The notes: generated by a model from the sequence alone, not told the origin. Shown: positions 8,228 to 17,668, counted from the stretch's first letter. The stretch is 64,000 bases of DNA from JAIMBK01 sp040755975 (GCA_040755975.1 JBFLZY010000007.1:10065-74064), one strand, 5' to 3'. Numbers and translations: made by a program.

Positions 8228-10009
8228 ATGCTTCGCAGGAAGCGGCATGACTGGCCCGACCGCAGGCTGGGGGAGGCGCTGGCGCCCCTGGCGGCGCGGG
8301 TGCGGGGGCGCTACTGGTTCGAAACCGGACGCCTGATGATCACCTGGGGCCTGGCCGTTGCCGCCGGCGTCCTGGTTCTGCTCAGGCTGACCCCGCTTTA
8401 CTCTTGCCTGTTCCTGGCCGGAATAGGCGGGGCGGCTGCCGCGGTGGTTGTTTTTGTTTGGCGAAGTCTGTCCATCCCTGACGCCTTGAAAGTAGTGCAA
8501 ATCGCCGACGAGCTGGGTTTAAACGGCGAGGCGGTTACGGCGTACCGCCTTCTGGAAAAGAAAAGGCAGGATTCCTGGAGCAAGTTTGCCGTTGAGAAGG
8601 GGGTTAGCGCTTGCCGGAACCTGCCGGGCGAAAGGTTGGATCCGCTTTTCCCCTCCTGGCGCCCCTGGCGGGGGATTGTTTTCCTGACCGGGATTCTGGT
8701 GGTCACGATCCTGCTGCCCGCTCCGCTGGCCCCTTACTGGGAGGCCCGGCGGGCGGAAAAGGAAGCCTTGGCCGCGGCCGCCCGCCGGGCCGGAGAAGTG
8801 GTTGCCCAACTCCAGCAGATGCCGCCGGAACAAAAAGAATTTCTTCCGGAAAAATTAAGCGAAGAACTTGATGCCCTTCCCCGGACCGTCGGCGGAGCCA
8901 GGGACCGCCGGGAGGCCGCCCGGAACTTAGAGCGGGCGGGCCAGGAAATTGAAGATGTACTGGCCTTTTTAGAGCCGGCAGAAAGGAGTTTCCGGCAACT
9001 GGCCGGCGCCTGGAAAAACAGCCGGGAACCTCTCTTCGAGGAACTGGCCGCCGCCCTGGAAAAAGGCGATGAGCAGGAAATCGCCCGGCTGGCCGGGAAG
9101 TTGACAGAGCTGGCCAATTCTTCGGAAGCCGCGAAAAACAGGCTGGCTTTGGAAATGTTCCAGGCCGGCGAGGGCGTTGGCGACCCGGTCTGGCGGGAGA
9201 ACCTGCGCAAGCTGGCCAGATCGCTCTTATCTTCCGGCGGAAACGAAGAAGCAGGGGGGAGCGGGGAAAGGGGAAGCGAATCCCTGGCCCGGGATCTGGC
9301 CGGCCTGGCGCGGCAGGCCGGAGCCGCCGGACGGCTGACGCAGGCTTCCGCGGCCATGTTTAATCTGGCCGGCGGAAATAATGCGGCGGCCATCGCCCGG
9401 GCCGGAAGCGGAACGGGTGCCCAACCGACAACAAACGCCGGCGGAACGGGAGGATCCGGAGGAGCTGCGGGCGGGTCCTCCGGCGCGGGTTCGGCGGCGG
9501 GTTCTGCCCCGGGTACCGGTTCAGGTTCGGCCGGGAGCAGCGGGGCAGGGGGCTCCGCCGGAGCAGGCGGCGCTTCGTCGGACGCCGGAGCCGGCGAGGG
9601 TACCGGCGGGCGTGCCGGCAATTCCGGGGGAACCAAAGGCGGCTCCGGCAACGGGCCAGGTTCCGGCTCCGGAAATGAAGGCAGCGGCGGCGGAGCGGGC
9701 ACGGGCGCCGGCGGGCCGGGCGCCGGCGGGCAGGGCGCGGGAACTGCCGGCGGCGGCTACGATCGGATTTACGCCCCGCATTTGCTGGGTGGTTCGGGAC
9801 AGGAAACCCGGGTCGGCGGTCAGATCCGGCCGGGTCAGGCCGGGACCGAAACCGACTTGCCAGATTCTCCGGTCGAACTGGGAGCGGTTCGTCCTTACCG
9901 GGAGGTCCTGCCTCTTTATAAGGAAGAAGCAATCAACTCCCTTTCTTCCGCTCCTTTGCCGCCCGACCTGGAATCGCTGGTGTGGCAATACTTTACCTCA
10001 TTGGAATAG
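8228..10009 (+). CDS. Membrane protein with coiled coil and Gly/Ala/Ser-rich linker
   Basis: A 593-residue protein, no family recognised. Two membrane helices occur at about residues 35-80 and a third at about 140-160. A charged, helical/coiled-coil region (about 170-350) follows. About 120 residues of Gly, Ala, Ser and Thr (390-515) form a flexible linker, and the last 80 residues are a conventional globular tail. The composition of the linker is extreme but third positions stay in frame and the tail has normal codon use, so it is not a frameshift. Start ATG 8228 lies seven bases after GAGGAGG; ATG 8222 is too close to it. Genes on both sides suggest a structural membrane partner of the MoxR/vWA machinery. 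Confidence 0.7.
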   Translation: MLRRKRHDWPDRRLGEALAPLAARVRGRYWFETGRLMITWGLAVAAGVLVLLRLTPLYSCLFLAGIGGAAAAVVVFVWRSLSIPDALKVVQIADELGLNGEAVTAYRLLEKKRQDSWSKFAVEKGVSACRNLPGERLDPLFPSWRPWRGIVFLTGILVVTILLPAPLAPYWEARRAEKEALAAAARRAGEVVAQLQQMPPEQKEFLPEKLSEELDALPRTVGGARDRREAARNLERAGQEIEDVLAFLEPAERSFRQLAGAWKNSREPLFEELAAALEKGDEQEIARLAGKLTELANSSEAAKNRLALEMFQAGEGVGDPVWRENLRKLARSLLSSGGNEEAGGSGERGSESLARDLAGLARQAGAAGRLTQASAAMFNLAGGNNAAAIARAGSGTGAQPTTNAGGTGGSGGAAGGSSGAGSAAGSAPGTGSGSAGSSGAGGSAGAGGASSDAGAGEGTGGRAGNSGGTKGGSGNGPGSGSGNEGSGGGAGTGAGGPGAGGQGAGTAGGGYDRIYAPHLLGGSGQETRVGGQIRPGQAGTETDLPDSPVELGAVRPYREVLPLYKEEAINSLSSAPLPPDLESLVWQYFTSLE

Positions 10010-10048
10010 ACAGGGAATTTTTTCTCCTGAGCAGGAAGGAGTCCGCTT

Positions 10049-11119
10049 ATGCCTGATCACACTGGTTCGGTAGAAAATCAGGAAGCCAAGGAAGTCCCGC
10101 CAGCCGGGGTCGCCGGGGAAAGCGACGCCCTGGAGGAAGACGTTCCGGGAATCCTGGAAGGGGTTAAAAACCGTTTAAAAGAAATGGAAAACGCCATCGC
10201 CGGGGTGATCGTCGGCCAGGAAGAGGTTGTTCACCAGGTTTTAACCGCCCTGCTGGCCGGCGGGCACGTGCTTCTGGAAGGAGTGCCCGGCCTGGGCAAA
10301 ACGGCGCTGGTCCGCACCGTGGCGCGGGTGACGGGGTTGACTTTCCGGCGCATCCAGTTTACTCCCGACTTAATGCCGGCTGACATTACCGGCACCCAGA
10401 TTTTTGACGAGAAAGGGGCCGACGGTCCTTTCCGCTTTTCCCCGGGGCCGGTTTTTGCCAACATCGTCCTGGGCGACGAGATTAACCGGGCCACGCCCAA
10501 AACCCAAAGCGCCCTGCTGGAAGCCATGCAGGAGCGTACGGTGACGTCAGGTGGGTTAACTTATCCTTTGCCGGAGCCTTTCTTTGTGCTGGCCACCCAG
10601 AACCCCCTGGAGATGGAGGGAACTTACCCTTTGCCGGAAGCGCAACTGGACCGTTTCTTGTTTAAGATTAACGTTTCCTATCCCAGCGCCGGGGAGCTGC
10701 TGGCCATCGCCGACCGGACCACCGGCGCCGCCGAGCCCCAGGCGCCCTCCCTGCTGGCGCCGGGGGAGTTGCGCGGCTGGCTGAAGCTGGTCCGCCGGGT
10801 GGTGGTTGTGGAGGACGTCATCGATTACGCGGTTCGCCTGGTGCTGGCCACCCAACCCGACAACCCCCGGGCCCCGGAAAGGGTCCGGCGTTTTGTACGC
10901 TACGGTTCCAGTCCGCGGGGCCTGCAGGCCCTGGTTCTGGGCGCACGGGCCGAAGCTCTCCGGGAAGGGCGCCCGCAGGCCGGGTACGCCGACGTCCGCC
11001 GGGTTGCCCCGGCGGCCCTCCGGCACCGCCTGATTTTAAGTTACGAAGCGGCGGCGGAAGGAATCGGGGCCGACGAGTTGGTGGCGGAAATCCTGGAAAC
11101 TGTGCCGGTTCACCAATAA
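10049..11119 (+). CDS. MoxR-family AAA+ ATPase
   Basis: A 356-residue AAA+ protein of the MoxR branch, cytoplasmic chaperones that work with vWA proteins to fold or activate partners. Seen directly: Walker A GVPGLGKTAL (about residues 78-87), Walker B LGDEINRATPKTQSALLEAM with the MoxR INR signature, the sensor ATQNP and the C-terminal lid with SPRGLQALVLGARA. About 50 polar residues precede the conserved core. ATG 10049 has GGAAGGAG upstream. It is immediately followed by a DUF58 gene and two vWA genes, the usual MoxR companions. Confidence 0.93.
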   Translation: MPDHTGSVENQEAKEVPPAGVAGESDALEEDVPGILEGVKNRLKEMENAIAGVIVGQEEVVHQVLTALLAGGHVLLEGVPGLGKTALVRTVARVTGLTFRRIQFTPDLMPADITGTQIFDEKGADGPFRFSPGPVFANIVLGDEINRATPKTQSALLEAMQERTVTSGGLTYPLPEPFFVLATQNPLEMEGTYPLPEAQLDRFLFKINVSYPSAGELLAIADRTTGAAEPQAPSLLAPGELRGWLKLVRRVVVVEDVIDYAVRLVLATQPDNPRAPERVRRFVRYGSSPRGLQALVLGARAEALREGRPQAGYADVRRVAPAALRHRLILSYEAAAEGIGADELVAEILETVPVHQ

Positions 11120-11141
11120 CTTTCAGGGTGGGAAATTTATT

Positions 11142-12155
11142 TTGTTTGCCCATTTCGACGCCGATACCTTAAGACGCCTTGAGGGCTACCGGTTAATCCG
11201 GCAAACCCCTGTTTATGGCCGCCCCGGGGGCGTCCGGCGTTCTTTGCAGAAGGGCGGGGCGGTGGAGTTCGCCGATTATCGCGAGTACGCCCCCGGCGAT
11301 GAACTGCGGCGGGTGGACTGGAAAGCCTACGCCCGGCTTGGGCGGCTTTACGTGAAGGAATTTCTGGACGAGCGGCAGCAAACCACGCTTTTTCTTCTCG
11401 ACGTCAGCGCCTCTATGGACTGGGGCGGTCCGCCGGCCCACAAGGGGAGATATGCCTTGCAGATTGCCGCCGGGCTGGGTACGTGCGCGCTGGCCGGAAG
11501 CGACCGGCTGGCGATCGTTTTCGCCGGCGGGGAAGGAAAATTGAAAGAAAAAGCGGAAATAGATAAGCATGAGGAAAAAGAAACTTTTGCCCGGGCAAAT
11601 TTGCCGGACAGACAAGGACCTTCCTTGAGGGAAGCGACTGGCGAAGGGGGGACGGGCTGGCGGATATCTCCCGAATTCAAGAGCCGGACAGCCCTGCCTG
11701 GTTTCTGGGATTTTCTTCGGTCGGCAAATTTTGGCGGCAGTGCCGGACTGGCGAGTAGTTTACATAATGCTATCACACTGGTCCGGGGAGCCAAAAGTGT
11801 TTATGTTTTTTCCGACCTTTACGATTTGCCCGACGTGCAGGAAATGTTCCGCCTGGCAGCCGGCCGGGGCATGGCGGTAACCCTCCTCCACATTTTGTCC
11901 CCGCAGGAAAGGGCGCCGGAAGGAGAGGGGGAGTACCTGCTGATCGATCCAGAAAGCGGCGCCAGGATTGAAATCACCTTGAACCCGGCAGCGTACCTTG
12001 CTTATACACGGCGGCTGGAAATGTTTTTCCGCGAGCTGGACAGCTTCTGCCGCCGTTGGGGAGGAAAACGGGTCCTGCTGGACAGCGGTGAGGCGGTGAC
12101 GGACACCCTGTTCAAAACCCTGCCCCGGGCGGGAGTACTGCAGCCAAGAGGGTAA
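11142..12155 (+). CDS. DUF58/vWA-like protein, MoxR partner
   Basis: A 337-residue member of DUF58. The family signature GVRRSLQKGGAVEFADYREY (about residues 28-47) is followed by PGDELRRVDWKAYAR and a metal-binding DVSAS (DxSxS) MIDAS motif in LFLLDVSASMDWG (about 85-97), so the vWA-like fold should bind Mg2+. No membrane segments, so probably cytoplasmic. It starts with TTG 11142, preceded by CAGGGTGGG, and follows the MoxR gene by 22 bases. DUF58-MoxR pairs act together in assembly or activation of other proteins; the client here is unknown. Confidence 0.85.
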   Translation: MFAHFDADTLRRLEGYRLIRQTPVYGRPGGVRRSLQKGGAVEFADYREYAPGDELRRVDWKAYARLGRLYVKEFLDERQQTTLFLLDVSASMDWGGPPAHKGRYALQIAAGLGTCALAGSDRLAIVFAGGEGKLKEKAEIDKHEEKETFARANLPDRQGPSLREATGEGGTGWRISPEFKSRTALPGFWDFLRSANFGGSAGLASSLHNAITLVRGAKSVYVFSDLYDLPDVQEMFRLAAGRGMAVTLLHILSPQERAPEGEGEYLLIDPESGARIEITLNPAAYLAYTRRLEMFFRELDSFCRRWGGKRVLLDSGEAVTDTLFKTLPRAGVLQPRG

Positions 12156-12290
12156 AATTGCGGGAGGACCACAGCGAAAAAGCCCACCTGAAGATTACTG
12201 AAACCGGTCACTTTGCCCGGAGCATGGCTTGTCCTTGCAGGAATACATATCCCTAATCCCTAACCCCTATTTTCTAAGGAGCTGGTTTTG

Positions 12291-12512
12291 GTGGTAAATC
12301 TGCTTCAGTTATTGTTCGCCCACCCGTTGGGCTGGTTTGTGCTGGCCGTGTACGCGGCGGTAGTTTTGCTGATGTGGTACATCATCTGGCGGGACCGCTT
12401 CCGGCGCGTCATCGGCACCTGGACAGCCGTCGAATGGACGTTGGTTGCGTTAATCTTATGTGTTTTTTGCCCTTTTGTTTATAATTACTATCGCGAAAAA
12501 GGGTTTTTATAG
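12291..12512 (+). CDS. Small membrane protein, two helices
   Basis: A 73-residue protein with two hydrophobic helices (LGWFVLAVYAAVVLLMWYII and TLVALILCVFCPFVYN) separated by a short basic loop (WRDRFRR). The GTG at 12291 sits nine bases after AAGGAG; TTG 12288 is equally in frame. It lies between the DUF58 and vWA genes in the same direction, so it is likely a minor subunit of the same membrane assembly. No family recognised. Confidence 0.65.
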   Translation: MVNLLQLLFAHPLGWFVLAVYAAVVLLMWYIIWRDRFRRVIGTWTAVEWTLVALILCVFCPFVYNYYREKGFL

Positions 12513-12690
12513 CAGGACCCCAAAAAACTTCTTCCTGATCAAGACAGAACATCGCCTTTTTGCCGACGAAAAAGGGAACTTTCCACGGATATCAAATTCT
12601 ATAGGAATTTTTTTGTTATGCCTTCCAAATATGGAATGATAAGATACCCCCGGCATGGGGGCTTAAAATATTGCTTCATATGCCCATCTT

Positions 12691-12729
12691 TTAATTCTCT
12701 GCGATCTCTGTGTCCTCTGTGGTTGAATT
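12691..12729 (-). repeat. Dispersed CACAGAG-type repeat, copy 4
   Basis: On the minus strand it reads AACCACAGAGGACACAGAGA followed by TCGCAGAGAA, the clearest version of the consensus in the window. It lies in the 270-base gap before the BatA-like gene; the rest of that gap shows no gene. Confidence 0.65.
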
Positions 12730-12782
12730 TAGAAAGGGCCAAGCACATCAGCAGGCCGGTTAGAAAATAGAGGCGATGTTTT

Positions 12783-14642
12783 ATGCATTTCTTTTCTCCC
12801 CAGACCCTCTGGCTGGCTTTGACCGTCCCGGCCATCCTGGCCTTGTACATCTTGCGTCCCCGGCATAAGCAAAAGACTGTTCCCAGCACCCTTTTGTGGC
12901 GGCAGGCTGTTGCCCCGCAGGAGGCCACCCGTCCGTGGCAGCGCCTGAAAACCCAGCCCTTGCTCTGGCTGCAGTTGCTGGCCGCCGCCCTGCTTACCTT
13001 GGGTGCCGCCGCCCCCGTCTGGTATTTAAAGGAGCCTTCCCCCAGTACAATTGTCCTTTTAGACGCTTCAGCCAGCATGCAGGCCGTTGATGGGCAAGAA
13101 ACCCGCTTTTCCCGGGCGGTTTCGGAAGTCGAAGCGCTCGCCCGGGGATTAGAGAAGGGGGCCCGGCTGACCGTAATTGCTTTTGACCGGCAGCCGCGCG
13201 TAATTGTCAAGGACAGCAACGACTACGCGGAAATCAAACGGGCCCTGGCGGAATTAAAACCTTCCCCGTTCAGCGCCGATCTCCGTCCGGCCCTTTCCCT
13301 GGCCGGGGCGCTGGCCGGGGAACAAAATCAGCCGCGCCTGCTGGTTTTTAGCGACGGCGGGTTAACCTGGCCGGCGGCAGAGGAAAAAAACGGCCTGGAG
13401 TTAAGGCTGGTCGGCTCCCGCCAGGCCGCCAACGTGGCCATTGCCTCCTTAAATCTCCGCCCGGCAGGAACGGGCCAGGCCGCGCTGGCCATGCTGGTGA
13501 ACCGCGGCGCCGTCCCGGCTTCCGGAAAGGTTCACTTAAGCGCGGGCGACCGGCCGCGGGAAGCGAAAACATTTCAGCTGAAGCCGGGGGAGGCGGTTTC
13601 CTTTTTATGGTCCGATTTGCCGGGGGGCGTACCGGTGGCGGCAGAGTTGCAGGTTGACGATCCAGGAATGGATCATTTCCCTTTGGATAATCAGGCCTGG
13701 GCCGTGCCCCAGGAAAAGCAGAAGAGAAAGGTCCTGCTGGTTACGGACGGGAATATCTTTCTGGAAAAGGTATTCAACATTTTTCCCTGCCTCGACGTTT
13801 ACAAAGTCACTTGTGAGCGCTATCCTGACCTGTTGACCGGCAGCTTTGGTTACGACCTCACCGTCCTGGACGGGGTGGCCAAACCGCTGCCGCCGGCGGG
13901 GGCCGTGCTTCTGCTCAACCCTCCGGCAGGGGAAAACATCCGCGGTTTGACGGCGGGAGAAGAATTCAAGCCCGGTGAACTGGTCCCGGAAGCAGGGAGT
14001 CCTTTGGTTGAATACGTGGATCTTTCCCAGGTGCACGTGGCCAGGGCGAATTCCCTGGAGCTGAAAAGCAACTGGCACAAAGACGTCACGGCCGACGGAA
14101 AGGTTATCCTGGCGCACGGGGCGGCGCCGGAGGGGAGGACGGCGGTGCTTGGCTTCGGGTTGGGCGCTTCCGATCTTGCCCTGCGGCCCGCCTTTCCGGT
14201 TTTAATGCAGAACGTCCTTTCCTGGCTTCTGCCGCCCGACCTGGACGTCGCCGGCCAGGCCGCCCTGGGGGAGGAGATAAAAATAAACGCGTGGGCGCGG
14301 GCGCAAAAGATTACCGTGGAAAATCCCGACGGGTCCGTACTTTCGCTTGCGCCCCCTTTTCCGCCCGCTCCCTGGGTGCCGGAAAAACCCGGCCTCTACC
14401 GGTTGACCCAGTACGTGCAGGCAGACGGACAAAGAATTTCAAGGGTGTCCCGCCTGGTCGCGGTCAACGGCTACAACGAGCGGGAGTCGGACATCGTCTT
14501 AAAAGACCTGTCGTCCGCCGAAAAAGGGGGCGTCACACAATCTGTTCCGGAGCCGCGGCCCCTGCCGCTCGCTGGGGGACTGACCCTGCTTGCCCTGGTT
14601 GTGGTCCTGGTGGAATGGGGGGTGGCCAGCCGTGGGCATTAG
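12783..14642 (+). CDS. BatA-like membrane protein with vWA domain
   Basis: A 619-residue protein starting with the aerotolerance-regulator N-terminal domain (FFSPQTLWLALTVPAILALY then a dibasic loop and LLWLQLLAAALLTLGA, two helices). A vWA domain follows with intact MIDAS DASAS (about residues 92-98, VLLDASASM). A long outward region then ends in one C-terminal helix (about 595-615). It resembles BatA/BatB-type proteins but the large periplasmic part is lineage-specific. ATG 12783 follows GAGGCGATG. Its 3' end overlaps the next gene by 11 bases. Likely membrane anchor and partner of the MoxR ATPase. Confidence 0.8.
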   Translation: MHFFSPQTLWLALTVPAILALYILRPRHKQKTVPSTLLWRQAVAPQEATRPWQRLKTQPLLWLQLLAAALLTLGAAAPVWYLKEPSPSTIVLLDASASMQAVDGQETRFSRAVSEVEALARGLEKGARLTVIAFDRQPRVIVKDSNDYAEIKRALAELKPSPFSADLRPALSLAGALAGEQNQPRLLVFSDGGLTWPAAEEKNGLELRLVGSRQAANVAIASLNLRPAGTGQAALAMLVNRGAVPASGKVHLSAGDRPREAKTFQLKPGEAVSFLWSDLPGGVPVAAELQVDDPGMDHFPLDNQAWAVPQEKQKRKVLLVTDGNIFLEKVFNIFPCLDVYKVTCERYPDLLTGSFGYDLTVLDGVAKPLPPAGAVLLLNPPAGENIRGLTAGEEFKPGELVPEAGSPLVEYVDLSQVHVARANSLELKSNWHKDVTADGKVILAHGAAPEGRTAVLGFGLGASDLALRPAFPVLMQNVLSWLLPPDLDVAGQAALGEEIKINAWARAQKITVENPDGSVLSLAPPFPPAPWVPEKPGLYRLTQYVQADGQRISRVSRLVAVNGYNERESDIVLKDLSSAEKGGVTQSVPEPRPLPLAGGLTLLALVVVLVEWGVASRGH

Positions 14643-17600
14643 CTTCAGCAACCCCTGGTGGTGGCTGCTGATCCCGCCGGTCCTCCTGGCCGCCTGGTAC
14701 CTGCGCCTGCCCTGGCTGAAGATGGCCCGCCGGCTCGGCGGTCCCCCCTGGCGCAAAGAAATCAGGCGTCTGGCCGTGCGCATTTGCCTTTTTCTTTTGC
14801 TGGGAGCCGCGCTGGCCGGTACGCACCTGGTGGCCGTGATTCAACGGCAGGCGGTTGTGTTTGCCCTGGACGCCTCCGCCAGCGTAGGCGCGGCGAAAGG
14901 CCAAGGGGAAGATTGGATTCGGGCGGCGCTGGCGAAAAAGCCTCCGGACGGGCTGGCCGGAGTCATTTCTTTTGGTGAAAGGGCGCTGGTGGAGGAGCCG
15001 CCCGAGCAGGCTCCTTCCTTTGTCCGGACGGGTACCGAACCGGGCGGCGGCGCCAGCAGAATAGGGGAGGCGCTGAACCTGGCACAGGCCTTGCTGCCCG
15101 CAGAAGCCAGAAAAAGGGTGGTTTTGCTTTCGGACGGGCGCGATACCCAGGGGGAAGCGGTGACCGCGGCCCGGCAGCTCCACGCGCAGGGGGTGCGGGT
15201 GGACGTGGTCAAGCTGGGGGAAAAGGCCGGACCGGATCTCCGCCTGGAAAGCGTCAAACTTCCGCCGCGGGCCCGGGTGGGGGAAACATTTTCTTTAGAG
15301 GTTGTCGCCTTTGCCGGGAGCGAGGGGGCGGGAACCCTTTTTCTGGAACGGGACGGAAAACTCCTTGCCGCTGCCCCGGTTAATTTCCAGGCGGGCGAAA
15401 ACCGCTACAGTGTTCCGGTCGAGGCGGGGAGCGGCGGCCTGCACAGTTACCGGGCTTACCTGGTGGCCGGGGACGGGCAAAAGGACGCCTTCGCCGCCAA
15501 TAACGAGGCCGGAGCGGCCCAGGAGGTCACCGGTCCGCCGCGCGTCCTGGTGGTTGCTTCCCGGCCGGCGGAAGCAGAAGCGCTGGTGCGCTCGTTAAAG
15601 GCAACCGGAGAAATCGAAATTGACCTGGTTGACCCCGGACAGGTGCCGCGGGGGCTCCCCGCCTGGGCGCGGTATCAGGCGGTCTTTCTGGTCGACGTGC
15701 CGGCGTACAGCCTGGGGGAAAAAGCCATGGCCGAAATCGAGGCTTACGTCCGCGACGGCGGCGGTGGGCTGGTCATGACCGGCGGGCCGGATTCCTTCGG
15801 TCCGGGCGGGTATACCGGGACGCCCGTGGAGAGGGCTTTGCCGGTAAAAATGGATATTTCCGGACGGGGCGAGCTTCCCTCCCTGGGCCTGGTGCTGGTC
15901 ATCGATAAATCCGGGAGTATGGCCGAATATGCCGGCGGGGCGGATAAAATCAACCTGGCCAAGGAGGCCGCCGCCCGCAGCGTGACTGTCCTCACCGACC
16001 GGGACCAGGTTGGCGTAATTGCCTTTGATACGCTTCCCTGGTGGGTGGTTCCCCTGGGCCCCGCTCAAGATAAGGAAAGCATCCGGAAGGAAATCGGGCG
16101 TATTTACGCCGATGGCGGGACGGAAATTTACCCGTCGCTGGCCGCCGCCTACGCGGCGCTAAAGCAGGCGCCTACCCAGGTCAAACATATTATTTTGTTG
16201 ACGGACGGTATTTCGGCAAGCGGCGGCCCCTACCAAAAACTTCTGGAAGAGATGCGGGGCGCCGGAATTACCCTGACCTGCGTGGCGGTTGGCGAAGGGG
16301 CCGACACCGGAATGCTCCGGGCCCTGGCTGAACTGGGTCGGGGGCGTTATTACGCCACCGCCGAGGCCGGCAGCATCCCCTCGATTTTTACTAAAGAAAC
16401 GGTAATGGCCACCCGCAGCTTCGCCGTTAACGAAAGATTTGTTCCGGGGGTTGCCGCCCCCAGCGTGTTGCTACAGGGAATCCGGAAGGCGCCGGCCCTG
16501 GATGGGTACGTGGCGGCCTCGCCCAAAGACAGGGCCGAGGTGGCGCTGGTTTCCCACCGGGGCGATCCCGTGCTGGCCGCCTGGCAGTACGGGCTGGGCC
16601 GGGCGGTGGCCTGGACTCCTGACGCCGCCGGGCGCTGGAGTGCCGCCTGGGCGGCCGGTCAGCTCTTTCCCCGGCTGTGGGGAAACGTCCTCTCCTGGAT
16701 TTTGCCGGCGGTAAATACCGGCTCCGTCCAGGTCGCCACCACAGTTGAAGAAAGCGGGGACGTCCGGATCGTGGTCGACGACCCGGCGCACTGGCAACAG
16801 GTGGGCAACTATTCCCTGCGGATTACCGGGCCTGCTGGAGAGACGAAGGACGTTGCGCTGACTCCCGCCGGCCCGGGGCGCTACACCGCCCGGATCACGG
16901 CACCGGGAACCGGCGCCAGCCTGATCAGCGTGATGTCGTCCGGCGATGCCGGGCAGGTCCTGATCGGACGAAGCGCGCTGGTGATCCCTTATCCTGCGGA
17001 ATACAAGGAAACGGGCGCCGACCTCGCCCGCCTGGAAGAAATTGCCCGGGCCGGAGGCGGCGAGGTGCTCGTCTATCCCGAACAGGCCTTTGCCCCCAAC
17101 CTGCGCCCGGTGCGGGCGAGCAGGGATCTTACCGGCCTGCTCTTAATCCTGGCCGGCCTTTGCTGGCTGCTGGACGTGGCCGGGCGGCGCTTGAGTTTCG
17201 GGACCGAAGAGCGGGAAGCTCTAAAAAGGTCCTGGGCTCAGGTTCGCGCGCACCTGGCTTTCCGGCAGGCAAGGGCGCGCCGGGAAGCCGATCCTTCCCC
17301 CTCCTGGGCCGGGCAGACCCTGGCCAGGGTGGAGAATCTGCGGATCCAAAAAAGGGGCCGGGGAGGTGCGGCTTCCGGCGGCTTAGCCGGAGCAGCCGGT
17401 TCCGGGCCGGTCAAAGCAGCCGGACCCGCTCCGGCCGAAGGCACTGGAAAAGGTACGGGAACATTCCCGGCGGTCCGGGAAGAGGCAGGCAAAAAAGATC
17501 TCTTTTCCGATCCCGGCAGCCGCGAGCCGGTTTCCCCGGAAAACAGACTTCCGGGGCGCCCGGATGGCAAAGCCGGGGAAGATACCGCAGCCACGCTCCT

Positions 17601-17661
17601 GGCTGCTAAAAGGCGGCGGAAAGAAGAGCAGGGCTCAGGGAAGAAGAATCAGGTAAAATAG
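14632..17661 (+). CDS. Giant tandem-vWA membrane protein
   Basis: A 1009-residue protein. N-terminal helices (about 5-25 and 50-70) resemble the BatA start. A first vWA domain has intact DASAS (FALDASASV, about residues 78-86), and a GATase-like segment contains VRDGGGGLVMTGGPDSFG (about 377-394). A second vWA domain with intact DKSGS (LVLVIDKSGSMAEY, about 421-434) follows. A further beta-rich stretch leads to a membrane helix near 820-840 and a charged, Ala/Gly-rich cytoplasmic tail of about 150 residues. Start GTG 14632 overlaps the previous stop and has GGGGGGTGG upstream. It is the last gene of the block; the stop lies directly at the toxin-antitoxin promoter. Two working metal sites in one chain are notable. 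Confidence 0.8.
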   Translation: MGISFSNPWWWLLIPPVLLAAWYLRLPWLKMARRLGGPPWRKEIRRLAVRICLFLLLGAALAGTHLVAVIQRQAVVFALDASASVGAAKGQGEDWIRAALAKKPPDGLAGVISFGERALVEEPPEQAPSFVRTGTEPGGGASRIGEALNLAQALLPAEARKRVVLLSDGRDTQGEAVTAARQLHAQGVRVDVVKLGEKAGPDLRLESVKLPPRARVGETFSLEVVAFAGSEGAGTLFLERDGKLLAAAPVNFQAGENRYSVPVEAGSGGLHSYRAYLVAGDGQKDAFAANNEAGAAQEVTGPPRVLVVASRPAEAEALVRSLKATGEIEIDLVDPGQVPRGLPAWARYQAVFLVDVPAYSLGEKAMAEIEAYVRDGGGGLVMTGGPDSFGPGGYTGTPVERALPVKMDISGRGELPSLGLVLVIDKSGSMAEYAGGADKINLAKEAAARSVTVLTDRDQVGVIAFDTLPWWVVPLGPAQDKESIRKEIGRIYADGGTEIYPSLAAAYAALKQAPTQVKHIILLTDGISASGGPYQKLLEEMRGAGITLTCVAVGEGADTGMLRALAELGRGRYYATAEAGSIPSIFTKETVMATRSFAVNERFVPGVAAPSVLLQGIRKAPALDGYVAASPKDRAEVALVSHRGDPVLAAWQYGLGRAVAWTPDAAGRWSAAWAAGQLFPRLWGNVLSWILPAVNTGSVQVATTVEESGDVRIVVDDPAHWQQVGNYSLRITGPAGETKDVALTPAGPGRYTARITAPGTGASLISVMSSGDAGQVLIGRSALVIPYPAEYKETGADLARLEEIARAGGGEVLVYPEQAFAPNLRPVRASRDLTGLLLILAGLCWLLDVAGRRLSFGTEEREALKRSWAQVRAHLAFRQARARREADPSPSWAGQTLARVENLRIQKRGRGGAASGGLAGAAGSGPVKAAGPAPAEGTGKGTGTFPAVREEAGKKDLFSDPGSREPVSPENRLPGRPDGKAGEDTAATLLAAKRRRKEEQGSGKKNQVK

Positions 17662-17668
17662 ATTCCAT

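Noticed and set aside
8734..9702. Long minus-strand ORF (322 residues) opposite the Gly-rich membrane protein
   Set aside because: Pro/Ala/Ser-rich translation is the mirror of a GC-rich Gly/Ala tract on the plus strand; no ribosome site, and the plus-strand frame has helices and fits the operon.
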